5,607 nucleotides of DNA. It comes from Burkholderiales bacterium (lineage in GTDB: Bacteria; Pseudomonadota; Gammaproteobacteria; Burkholderiales; Burkholderiaceae_E). Shown here in pieces: positions 1 through 5,607 of the stretch. The DNA lies in contig JAIYAG010000255.1 in the NCBI GenBank assembly GCA_027489195.1, positions 1 to 5,607 of the forward strand, read 5' to 3'. How positions within the stretch are numbered: position 1 is the stretch's first letter; each line of letters opens with the position of its first letter. The position numbers and the translations under genes are program-made. The notes below the pieces were generated by a model, which saw nothing but the letters and a program-made list of their open reading frames with translations, had not been told where the DNA came from and did not search any database.

Positions 1-923
1 AGGAGCCCGACCGCGTCGAGATCCTGTCCGGCACCTACGAGGGCCTGACCACCGGCACCCCGATCGCGCTGCTGATCCGCAACGAGGACCAGCGCAGCAA
101 GGACTATTCCGCCATCGCGCGGACCTTCCGTCCGGGCCACGCCGACTACACCTACCTGCACAAGTACGGCGTGCGCGACCCGCGCGGTGGCGGGCGATCG
201 TCGGCCCGCCTGACCGCGCCGGTCGTGGCCGCGGGCGCCATCGCCCGCAAGTGGCTGGCGCTGCAGTACGGCACGCTGGTGCGCGGCCGCATGAGCCAGC
301 TCGGCGAGATCCCGGTGCCGCTGGAAGACTGGGCCGAGGTGCCCAACAACCCGTTCTTCGCCGCCTGCGCGTCGGTGGTGCCGAGCCTCGAGGCCTACAT
401 GGACACGCTGCGCCGCGCCGGCGACTCCTGCGGCGCGCGCATCGACGTGGTCGCCGAGGGCGTGCCGCCGGGGCTGGGCGAGCCGCTGTTCGACAAGCTC
501 GACGCCGACATCGCCCACGCGATGATGGGCATCAACGCGGTCAAGGGCGTCGAGATCGGCGCGGGCTTCGCGTCGGTGGCCCAGAAGGGCAGCGAGCACG
601 GCGACGAACTCACCCCGTCGGGCTTCGTCGGCAACAACGCCGGCGGCGTGCTCGGCGGCATCTCCACCGGCCAGCCGATCACCGTCTCGATCGCGATCAA
701 GCCGACCTCGAGCATCCGCACCCCGCGCCGCTCGATCGACGTCGACGGCGCCCCGACCGCCGTCGAGACCCTCGGCCGCCACGACCCGTGCGTCGGCATC
801 CGCGCCACCCCGATCGCCGAGGCGATGCTGCTGCTGGTGCTGATGGACCATGCGCTGCGCCATCGTGCGCAGTGCGGCGACGTGCGCGTCGCCACGCCGG
901 TCATCCCGGGCAGCGCGGGCTGA
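1..923 (+). CDS. aroC: Chorismate synthase, 5' end cut off by window
   Basis: Chorismate synthase converts 5-enolpyruvylshikimate-3-phosphate to chorismate, the last common step to Phe, Tyr, Trp, folate and quinones. It is cytoplasmic and needs reduced FMN. The frame is open from the first base (bases 1-2 end a split codon; full codons run from 3) to TGA at 921-923, giving 306 visible residues. By comparison with E. coli AroC about 59 N-terminal residues are missing, including the GESHG region. Visible family blocks are SGTYEGLTTGTPIALLI, FRPGHADYTY (conserved His at 138-140), RGGGRSSAR, GEPLFDKLDADIAHAMMGINAVKGVEIG, NNAGGVLGGISTGQ and, near the C-terminus, GRHDPCVGIRATPIAEAM, which matches the third chorismate synthase signature. 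Identity and frame are secure. The stop overlaps the start region of the transporter downstream, so the two genes are probably co-transcribed. No defect is visible. Confidence 0.97.
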   Translation, partial: EPDRVEILSGTYEGLTTGTPIALLIRNEDQRSKDYSAIARTFRPGHADYTYLHKYGVRDPRGGGRSSARLTAPVVAAGAIARKWLALQYGTLVRGRMSQLGEIPVPLEDWAEVPNNPFFAACASVVPSLEAYMDTLRRAGDSCGARIDVVAEGVPPGLGEPLFDKLDADIAHAMMGINAVKGVEIGAGFASVAQKGSEHGDELTPSGFVGNNAGGVLGGISTGQPITVSIAIKPTSSIRTPRRSIDVDGAPTAVETLGRHDPCVGIRATPIAEAMLLLVLMDHALRHRAQCGDVRVATPVIPGSAG

Positions 924-2152
924 GCGCGCCGCCGACACCGACGATCCCGGCCGCCCCGCCGGGCAAGGCGATCGGCTCCGGCGGCGTACGGGCGCTGTAC
1001 GCCGCCTACTTCGCCTTCGTCGGCCTGTTCTCGCCCTACCTCAGCCTGTGGTTCGATTCGCGCGGCCTGTCGATCGGCGAGATCGCGGTGCTGCTGTCGC
1101 TGCCGCAGGTGCTGCGCATCGTCGCCCCGCCGTTCTGGGGCTGGCTGGCCGACCGCGGCGGGCACCGGGTCGCGCTGCTGCGCATCAGCGCGGTCGCCGC
1201 GCTCGTCGTGCTGCTGCTGTTTCCCCTGGCCACGCGCCCCGTCGAGTACGCGGCCGTGATGCTGGCGCTGTGCTTCCTCACCGCCGCGCAGATGCCGATC
1301 GGCGAGGCCATCGCGCTCGACCTGGCGCGCGGCGACGCCGGCCGCTACGGCCGCATGCGGCTCTGGGGCTCGGTCGGCTTCATCGCCACCGTGCTGGCCG
1401 GCGGCCCGCTGCTCGAGGCCTTCGGGCTGGCGGCGCTGCCGTGGCTGCTGGCCGCCGCGATGGCGGTGCTCGTCGGGGTGACCTTCACCGTCCCCGAGCC
1501 CGCTGCGCCGCCGGCGCGCGCCGGCGCCGTCCCGATCGCCGAGCGCCTGCGCGAGCCGGCCGTCCTCGCCTTCCTCGCGTCGGCCTTCCTGATGATCTTC
1601 GCGCATGCCGCGCTCTATTCGTTCTTCTCGCTGTTCCTCGAGCGCCAGGGCTGGGGGACGAGCGCGATCGGCGCGATCTGGGGCATCGGCGTGGTCGCCG
1701 AGATCCTGCTGTTCATGCTGCAGCGCCGGCTCTTCGAGCGTGCCTCGGCGATGCGGCTGCTGGCCGCGAGCTTCGTCGTCTGCGGCGTGCGCTTCGCGAT
1801 GATCGGCGCCTCGGAGGGCGCGCTCTGGGTGCTGGTCCTCGCGCAGCTGATGCACGCGGTCACCTTCGGGCTGCACCACAGCGCCTCGATGGCGGTGCTG
1901 CACCGCTGGTTCGAGCCCGCCCAGCAGGCCCGCGCGCAGGCGGCGTTCATCGTCGTCGCCTACGGCCTGGGCGGCTCGCTCGGCGGGCTGGCCGCCGGCT
2001 GGCTGTGGACCGAGGTCTCGCCCGCCGCCACCTTCTACGGCGCCGCCGCGGCCGGCTTCGCGGGGGCGCTGGCGGTCGCGCTCGCGGCGCGCCTCGAGCG
2101 GCGCGAGCATCGGGGGCGCCCGGGCGCCCCGGCTGAGCGGCCGCCCGCCTGA
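920..2152 (+). CDS. Major facilitator superfamily transporter, HcaT/MFS_1_like type
   Basis: This is an inner-membrane secondary transporter, about 410 residues if counted from CTG at 920. Alternating hydrophobic segments fill the protein, beginning with LYAAYFAFVGLFSPYLSLWF (about residues 26-45). The loop GWLADRGGHR (about 74-83) fits the MFS motif A. The blocks YGRMRLWGSVGF (about 143-154), WGIGVVAEILLFML, LFERASAMRLL and QLMHAVTFGLHHSASM closely parallel E. coli HcaT, a putative 3-phenylpropionate transporter, as I remember it. The substrate cannot be read from sequence. The start is uncertain: this frame has no ATG between aroC and the first membrane helix. Candidates are CTG at 920, overlapping the aroC stop in a CTGA arrangement, and GTG at 872 inside aroC, which would add a 16-residue arginine-rich extension. 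I chose 920 because it mimics the usual ATGA overlap, but no good ribosome site precedes it. Placement after aroC suggests, without proving, a link to aromatic compounds. Confidence 0.88.
   Translation: MSAPPTPTIPAAPPGKAIGSGGVRALYAAYFAFVGLFSPYLSLWFDSRGLSIGEIAVLLSLPQVLRIVAPPFWGWLADRGGHRVALLRISAVAALVVLLLFPLATRPVEYAAVMLALCFLTAAQMPIGEAIALDLARGDAGRYGRMRLWGSVGFIATVLAGGPLLEAFGLAALPWLLAAAMAVLVGVTFTVPEPAAPPARAGAVPIAERLREPAVLAFLASAFLMIFAHAALYSFFSLFLERQGWGTSAIGAIWGIGVVAEILLFMLQRRLFERASAMRLLAASFVVCGVRFAMIGASEGALWVLVLAQLMHAVTFGLHHSASMAVLHRWFEPAQQARAQAAFIVVAYGLGGSLGGLAAGWLWTEVSPAATFYGAAAAGFAGALAVALAARLERREHRGRPGAPAERPPA
2113..2130. repeat. Perfect 18-base GC palindrome at the end of the transporter gene
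   Basis: GGGGCGCCCGGGCGCCCC reads identically on both strands. As RNA it could fold into a 7-bp stem with a CCGG loop. It lies inside the last codons of the transporter, about 20 bases before its stop. No T-run follows (the next bases are GGCTGAGCGG), so it is not a classical intrinsic terminator. It may slow transcription, protect the mRNA 3' end, or simply reflect base composition. Confidence 0.5.
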
Positions 2153-2177
2153 AGGCCCGTCCGCGTCCTGCGATAAG
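2149..2177 (+). promoter_or_regulatory. Possible sigma-70 promoter for the M48 peptidase gene
   Basis: A -10-like GATAAG at 2172-2177 (4 of 6 consensus bases) is preceded by TGC, giving an extended -10. A weak -35-like CTGAAG at 2149-2154 (3 of 6) sits 17 bases upstream and overlaps the transporter stop codon. Predicted transcription would start near 2184, about 27 bases before the chosen start at 2211. The match is weak but is one of the few A/T-containing spots locally. Confidence 0.35.
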
Positions 2178-2197
2178 CTGCGCGCACGTCGAACGAT

Positions 2198-2202
2198 GGA
2201 GG
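2198..2202 (+). promoter_or_regulatory. Shine-Dalgarno that fixes the M48 peptidase start
   Basis: GGAGG at 2198-2202 lies 8 bases before ATG at 2211, which is ideal spacing. The alternative in-frame ATG at 2196 overlaps this site and has no purine-rich site of its own upstream, so initiation at 2211 is strongly preferred. Confidence 0.75.
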
Positions 2203-2210
2203 CGAATCGC

Positions 2211-3047
2211 ATGACTCGGACGGGTGCGGCCTGGCGCGTGCAGGCTTGGGTGGCGGCGGGGCTGGTGGTGATGGCGGCCGGCTGCCAGTCCGTGCAGACC
2301 ACCTCGGCCGGTGCGGTCGGCATCGACCGCAAGCAGAACATGTCGTCGCTGGTCTCCGAGGCCGACCTGCGCAAGGGGTCCGAGCAGGCCTACACCCAGC
2401 TGATCGGCCAGGCCCGCCAGAAGGGCGTGCTCAACGCCGACGCCCAGATCACGCAGCGCGTGCGCGGCATCGCCCAGCGGATGATCCCGGTGACCGGGGC
2501 CTTCCGCGCGGACGCGCCGGCCTGGAAGTGGGAGGTCAACGTGCTGCAGTCCGACGAGCTCAACGCCTGGTGCATGCCGGGCGGCAAGATCGCGTTCTAC
2601 AGCGGGATCATCACCAAGCTGCAGCTCACCGACGACGAGATCGCCGCGATCATGGGGCACGAGATCGCCCATGCGCTGCGCGAGCACGCCCGCGAGCGGG
2701 CGAGCGAGCAGCAGGCCGCCGGCATCGTGATCGGGCTGGGCGCGGCCCTGCTCGGCGCCGGCCAGCTCGGCGCCGACCTCGGCCAGGGGGCCTACAAGGT
2801 CGCGGTCGGCATGCCGAACAGCCGCGCCCACGAGACCGAGGCCGACCGTATCGGGGTGGAGCTCGCCGCGCGCGCCGGCTACGACCCGCGGGCCGCGGTC
2901 TCGCTGTGGCAGAAGATGGCCAAGGCCTCGGGCGGCGGCGGCCCGCCCCAGTGGCTGAGCACCCATCCCTCGGCCGGCAGCCGCCAGCAGGACCTCGGCG
3001 CCTACGCGGCGCGCGTCATGCCGCTCTACGAGCAGGCGAAGAAGTAG
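2211..3047 (+). CDS. M48-family zinc metallopeptidase, probable lipoprotein
   Basis: This is a 278-residue secreted protease of the LoiP/BepA-like M48 group. The N-terminus is a lipoprotein signal: basic residues, the hydrophobic stretch WVAAGLVVMAAG, then Cys25. The lipobox has Ala rather than Leu at -3, so it is slightly atypical. Gln follows Cys25, which by the usual sorting rule favours the outer membrane. The catalytic motif HEIAH is at 150-154 (His150, Glu151, His154). Glu208 in ExEAD (208-212) is the likely third zinc ligand. MPGGK at 122-126 and STHPS around His252 are also typical; in BepA a His in a similar position regulates activity, but I infer that equivalence from memory. A glycine- and alanine-rich segment (about 168-190) separates the zinc motifs. 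No TPR repeats follow, so it resembles the shorter LoiP (YggG) more than BepA. Likely role: clearing misfolded outer-membrane proteins. ATG 2211 was chosen over 2196 on the ribosome site. It sits 58 bases after the transporter. Confidence 0.92.
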   Translation: MTRTGAAWRVQAWVAAGLVVMAAGCQSVQTTSAGAVGIDRKQNMSSLVSEADLRKGSEQAYTQLIGQARQKGVLNADAQITQRVRGIAQRMIPVTGAFRADAPAWKWEVNVLQSDELNAWCMPGGKIAFYSGIITKLQLTDDEIAAIMGHEIAHALREHARERASEQQAAGIVIGLGAALLGAGQLGADLGQGAYKVAVGMPNSRAHETEADRIGVELAARAGYDPRAAVSLWQKMAKASGGGGPPQWLSTHPSAGSRQQDLGAYAARVMPLYEQAKK

Positions 3048-3054
3048 GCGGCGC

Positions 3055-3083
3055 GCGGTCCGGGCCGCGGCCGCGCGGACCGT
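3055..3083 (+). terminator. GC-rich hairpin after the M48 gene, possible terminator
   Basis: GCGGTCCG at 3055-3062 can pair with CGGACCGT at 3076-3083 (8 pairs, one G-U), starting 8 bases after the peptidase stop. The 13-base loop is itself self-complementary and contains the palindromes GGCCGCGGCC (3063-3072) and GCGGCCGC (3067-3074). Only two T residues adjoin the stem (3083-3084), so intrinsic termination would be weak at best. Position between two transcription units is the main argument. Confidence 0.35.
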
Positions 3084-3119
3084 TCCGCGCCGTGCCGGCC
3101 GGCCCGTCTGGGCCCGGGG

Positions 3120-3128
3120 TGGCATAAT
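3120..3128 (+). promoter_or_regulatory. Extended -10 promoter element of the leu genes
   Basis: TGGCATAAT comprises the extended -10 TG, a one-base spacer, and CATAAT, which matches 5 of 6 consensus -10 bases. It stands out in very GC-rich surroundings. No good -35 is found 15-18 bases upstream, as is common for extended -10 promoters. Transcription would begin near 3133-3136, giving a leader of about 20 bases before leuC. That is too short for a leader peptide with leucine codons and an attenuator. Any activator site would have to lie in the hairpin-rich stretch 3048-3119. Confidence 0.6.
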
Positions 3129-3154
3129 CCCGAGGCTAGACTTCCGGCCAAGCC

Positions 3155-4558
3155 ATGCACGCGCGCACGCTCTACGACAAGCTCTGGGATGCCCACGTCG
3201 TCCACCAGGAAGACGATGGCACCTGTCTCATCTACATCGACCGGCACCTGGTGCACGAGGTCACCAGCCCGCAGGCCTTCGACGGCCTGAAGCTGGCCGG
3301 GCGCAAGCCCTGGCGGATCTCGGCCAACCTCGCCGTGGTCGACCACAACGTGCCGACCACCGACCGCAAGGCCGGCATCGCCGACCCGATCGCCCGCCTG
3401 CAGGTCGAGACGCTCGACGCCAACGCGCGCGAGCACAAGATCCCGTACTTCGACATCGACGACCGCCGTCAGGGCATCGTCCACGTGATCGGGCCGGAGC
3501 AGGGCGCCACGCTGCCCGGCATGACGGTCGTCTGCGGCGATTCCCACACGTCCACGCACGGCGCCTTCGCCTGCCTGGCCTGGGGCATCGGCACTTCCGA
3601 GGTCGAGCTCGCGCTCGCCGCGCAGTGCCTGACCGCCAAGAAGGCCAAGAACATGCGCGTGCTCGTCGAGGGCGCGCTGCCCCGCGGCGTCACCGCCAAG
3701 GACATCGTGCTGGCCGTGATCGGCCGCATCGGCACCGCCGGCGGCACCGGCCACGCCATCGAGTTCGCCGGCAGCACCATCCGCGCCCTCAGCATGGAAG
3801 GCCGGATGACGATCTGCAACATGGCGATCGAGGCCGGCGCCCGCTCGGGCATGGTCGCGGTCGACGAGGTCACGCTGCAGTACCTCAAGGGCCGCCCGAT
3901 GTCGCCCACCGGCGCCGACTGGGAGCGCGCCGTCGCCTCGTGGAAGCTGCTGCGCACCGACGAGGGCGCGGTCTTCGACAGCGAGATCCGCATCGACGCC
4001 GCGAGCCTCACGCCGCACGTCACCTGGGGCACCTCGCCCGAGATGGTCGCCTCGATCGAGGACCGCGTCCCGGATCCCGACAAGGAGAAGGACGCCACCC
4101 GCCGCGAAGGCATGGAGCGTGCGCTGGTGTACATGGGCCTGACGCCCAACACGCCGATGTCCGAGGTCCGCATCGACAAGGTCTTCATCGGCTCGTGCAC
4201 CAACTCGCGGATCGAGGACCTGCGCCAGGCCGCCGCGGTCGTGCGCGGCCGTCGCCGCGCGGCCAACGTCAAGCTCGCGATGGTCGTGCCGGGCTCGGGC
4301 CTGGTGAAGGCCCAGGCCGAGGCCGAGGGGCTCGACAAGATCTTCCTCGCCGCCGGCTTCGAATGGCGCGAGCCCGGCTGCTCGATGTGCCTGGCGATGA
4401 ACGCCGACAAGCTCGAGCCCGGCGAGCGCTGCGCCTCCACCAGCAACCGCAACTTCGAAGGTCGGCAGGGTGCCGGCGGCCGCACGCACCTGGTGAGCCC
4501 GGCGATGGCCGCCGCCGCCGGCGTGTTCGGCCATTTCGTCGACGTGCGCCGCCTCTGA
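3155..4558 (+). CDS. leuC: 3-isopropylmalate dehydratase large subunit
   Basis: LeuC, with LeuD, isomerises 2-isopropylmalate to 3-isopropylmalate in leucine synthesis; it belongs to the aconitase superfamily and acts in the cytoplasm. The 467 residues match the usual length. The start MHARTLYDKLWDAHVV fits family N-termini (typically MxxTLYDKLWD). Blocks in order: YIDRHLVHEVTSPQAF, DHNVPT, VCGDSHTSTHGAFACLAWGIG, IEAGARSGM, IGSCTNSRIEDLR and EPGCSMCLAMN. The three [4Fe-4S] ligands are Cys348, Cys409 and Cys412, all present. The C-terminal block STSNRNFEGRQGAGGRTHLVSP is intact. One oddity is SEVELALAAQ at about 148-157, where E. coli has SEVEHVLATQ. Upstream, no clear Shine-Dalgarno lies at normal distance from ATG; GAGG at 3132-3135 is too far away. 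leuD follows after 19 bases, so the two subunits are co-transcribed. Confidence 0.98.
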   Translation: MHARTLYDKLWDAHVVHQEDDGTCLIYIDRHLVHEVTSPQAFDGLKLAGRKPWRISANLAVVDHNVPTTDRKAGIADPIARLQVETLDANAREHKIPYFDIDDRRQGIVHVIGPEQGATLPGMTVVCGDSHTSTHGAFACLAWGIGTSEVELALAAQCLTAKKAKNMRVLVEGALPRGVTAKDIVLAVIGRIGTAGGTGHAIEFAGSTIRALSMEGRMTICNMAIEAGARSGMVAVDEVTLQYLKGRPMSPTGADWERAVASWKLLRTDEGAVFDSEIRIDAASLTPHVTWGTSPEMVASIEDRVPDPDKEKDATRREGMERALVYMGLTPNTPMSEVRIDKVFIGSCTNSRIEDLRQAAAVVRGRRRAANVKLAMVVPGSGLVKAQAEAEGLDKIFLAAGFEWREPGCSMCLAMNADKLEPGERCASTSNRNFEGRQGAGGRTHLVSPAMAAAAGVFGHFVDVRRL

Positions 4559-4577
4559 CACCGACCCCGAGACCGAC

Positions 4578-5231
4578 ATGGAACCGTTCACCCTCCATCG
4601 CGGCCTGGTCGCGCCGCTCGACCGCGCCAACGTCGACACCGACGCGATCATCCCGAAGCAGTTCCTCAAGTCGATCAAGCGGACCGGCTTCGGTCCGAAC
4701 CTGTTCGACGAGTGGCGCTACCTCGACCGGGGCGAGCCCGGCATGGACAGCTCGCGCCGTCCGCTGAACCCGGACTTCGCGCTGAACCAGCCGCGCTACA
4801 AGGGCGCCTCGATCCTGGTCGCCCGCAAGAACTTCGGCTGCGGCTCCTCGCGCGAGCACGCGCCCTGGGCGCTGCAGGACTACGGCTTTCGCGCCATCCT
4901 CGCGCCGAGCTACGCCGACATCTTCTTCAACAACTGCTTCAAGAACGGCGTGCTGCCGGTCCGGCTGCAGGAGTCCGAGATCGACCGGCTGTTCCACGAG
5001 GTCGCCGCGTTCCCCGGGTTCGAGCTGGTCATCGACCTGCCCAACCAGGTGGTGCGCTCGGTCGACGGCTCGCTCGTCTTTGCGTTCGAGGTCGAGGCCT
5101 TCCGCAAGGACTGCATGCTCAACGGCTGGGACGACATCGGGCTGGTGCTGCGCCACGCCGACAAGATCCGCGACTTCGAGGCGCGCCGCCTCGCCGAGCA
5201 GCCCTGGCTGGGCAAGTCGCTCGGGACTTGA
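4578..5231 (+). CDS. leuD: 3-isopropylmalate dehydratase small subunit
   Basis: LeuD is the small, swivel-domain subunit that completes isopropylmalate isomerase with LeuC. It is 217 residues, the normal bacterial length. The N-terminal block NVDTDAIIPKQFLK (18-31) is the family hallmark. NFGCGSSREHAPWAL (85-99) contains the substrate-recognition loop with Ser90, Ser91 and Arg92. SYADIFFNNCFKNGVLPV and the C-terminal LRHADKIRDFEARR also fit. The ATG at 4578 begins MEPFTLHRGLVAPLDR, a normal LeuD N-terminus. Only a weak purine site (GAG at 4569-4571, 6 bases before ATG) precedes it, so translation may be coupled to leuC, whose stop is 19 bases upstream. No small entericidin-like gene lies between leuC and leuD, unlike in several Burkholderiales I recall. 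No defect is visible. Confidence 0.98.
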   Translation: MEPFTLHRGLVAPLDRANVDTDAIIPKQFLKSIKRTGFGPNLFDEWRYLDRGEPGMDSSRRPLNPDFALNQPRYKGASILVARKNFGCGSSREHAPWALQDYGFRAILAPSYADIFFNNCFKNGVLPVRLQESEIDRLFHEVAAFPGFELVIDLPNQVVRSVDGSLVFAFEVEAFRKDCMLNGWDDIGLVLRHADKIRDFEARRLAEQPWLGKSLGT

Positions 5232-5237
5232 ACACGA

Positions 5238-5292
5238 CGGCGGGCCCGAGCGGCCCGTCGCCTCGATGTCGCGCCGCCCGGGCCGAGCCCGG
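5238..5292 (+). other. Two GC-rich hairpins in the leuD-leuB gap
   Basis: The 109-base gap holds two potential stem-loops. In the first, CGGCGGGCC (5238-5246) pairs with GGCCCGTCG (5252-5260): nine pairs including one G-U, with a CGAGC loop. In the second, CCGGGC (5278-5283) pairs with GCCCGG (5287-5292) with a CGA loop. Neither is followed by a T-run, so they do not look like strong terminators. They could set the relative mRNA level of leuB or stabilise the leuCD end. Such stems arise easily by chance at this GC content. No ORF or recognisable promoter was found in the gap. Confidence 0.35.
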
Positions 5293-5324
5293 CACGTCGC
5301 CGCGACACCATACGAACGCAGAGC

Positions 5325-5330
5325 AAGGGA
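5325..5330 (+). promoter_or_regulatory. Ribosome binding site of leuB
   Basis: AAGGGA lies 10 bases before ATG at 5341, in a relatively A-rich patch (about 5307-5338) likely to be unstructured. This makes leuB the best-supplied leu gene here for independent initiation; leuC and leuD have weak sites. Confidence 0.55.
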
Positions 5331-5340
5331 ACCACACGCC

Positions 5341-5607
5341 ATGGGCAAGAAGATCGCGGTACTGGCAGGCGACGGCATCGGTCCGGAGATCACCGTGCAG
5401 GCGGTGCGCGTCATCGAGGCCCTGGGCCTGGGCATCTCCATGGCCGAGGGCGCGGTCGGCGGCGCCGGCTACGACGCCGCGGGCGACCCGCTGCCGGCGG
5501 CCACGCTCGCACTGTGCGAGGCCTCGGACGCCATCCTCTTCGGCGCCGTCGGCGGCCCGAAGTACGACGCGCTGCCGCGCGCCATGCGCCCCGAGCAGGG
5601 CCTGCTG
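5341..5607 (+). CDS. leuB: 3-isopropylmalate dehydrogenase, 3' end cut off by window
   Basis: LeuB oxidatively decarboxylates 3-isopropylmalate with NAD+ to the 2-keto precursor of leucine; it is a cytoplasmic, metal-dependent homodimer of the isocitrate/isopropylmalate dehydrogenase family. Only the first 89 residues are visible, about a quarter of the usual 350-360. MGKKIAVLAGDGIGPEI is the family N-terminus, with GDGIGPE at 10-16; most relatives have Pro where Ala9 stands. DAILFGAVGGPKYDALP followed by RPEQGLL matches the segment leading into the cofactor and substrate site. The catalytic Arg, Lys, Tyr and Asp residues lie beyond the window. It completes the order leuC-leuD-leuB, in a probable operon despite the 109-base gap. 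Confidence 0.96.
   Translation, partial: MGKKIAVLAGDGIGPEITVQAVRVIEALGLGISMAEGAVGGAGYDAAGDPLPAATLALCEASDAILFGAVGGPKYDALPRAMRPEQGLL

Noticed and set aside
850..2136. Second + strand open frame of 428 codons inside the transporter
   Set aside because: Arg/Ala-rich translation without hydrophobic helices; the competing frame gives clear MFS motifs.
2196..2210. Upstream ATG as the M48 peptidase start
   Set aside because: It overlaps the GGAGG that serves ATG 2211 and has no ribosome site of its own; adding MEANR would also spoil nothing but gain nothing for the signal peptide.
395..2374. Antisense open frame of 659 codons opposite aroC, the transporter and the start of the M48 gene
   Set aside because: Its translation is low-complexity, rich in Arg, Gly, Ala, Gln and Asp, and matches no family. 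It spans three genes on the other strand and is explained by the strong G/C third-position bias, which removes stop codons.
3026..4678. Antisense open frame of 550 codons opposite leuC
   Set aside because: Same composition effect: mirror of a well-identified gene, with no recognisable domain and no credible ribosome site considered.
4269..5441. Antisense open frame of 390 codons opposite leuC end, leuD and leuB start
   Set aside because: Covers three confirmed leu genes, with low-complexity translation; a shadow frame.
1..5607. Mobile element, CRISPR, tRNA/rRNA or novel defence system
   Set aside because: No inverted-repeat-bounded transposase, regularly spaced repeats, RNA gene cores or unexplained gene cluster seen; nearly all bases are accounted for by six recognisable genes.

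Overview
The window is a stretch of GC-rich chromosome (roughly 70% G+C or more by eye) with strong G/C bias at third codon positions. All six genes point the same way (+). The AroC, LeuC and LeuD sequences look betaproteobacterial, closest by memory to Burkholderiales/Rhodocyclales. No database search was possible, so the taxonomy is an inference from protein flavour and gene order.

Layout from left to right: the 3' part of aroC (chorismate synthase, 1-923); a major-facilitator transporter of the HcaT/MFS_1_like type whose reading frame starts on or in the aroC stop codon (about 920-2152); a secreted M48-family zinc metallopeptidase that looks like an outer-membrane lipoprotein (2211-3047); then the isopropylmalate genes leuC (3155-4558), leuD (4578-5231) and the 5' end of leuB (5341-5607, cut by the window edge). 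Coding density is high. The only gaps are 58, 107, 19 and 109 bases, and there is no gene-free stretch above 300 bases.

Functionally there are three blocks. aroC finishes the shikimate pathway and is probably co-transcribed with the transporter. The M48 lipoprotein has its own excellent Shine-Dalgarno and a plausible weak promoter, and probably acts in envelope quality control. leuC-leuD-leuB encode the second and third steps of leucine synthesis: LeuC and LeuD form isopropylmalate isomerase and LeuB oxidises its product. A good extended -10 element (TGGCATAAT) lies just before leuC and would give a very short leader, leaving no room for a leucine-codon attenuator.

Most of this is ordinary housekeeping DNA. 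I see no mobile element, CRISPR array, tRNA or rRNA, and no convincing new system. The points worth a second look are the transporter's missing conventional start codon (CTG overlapping the aroC stop), an 18-base perfect palindrome at the end of the transporter gene, GC-rich hairpins in two intergenic gaps, and a few unusual residues in an otherwise standard LeuC.
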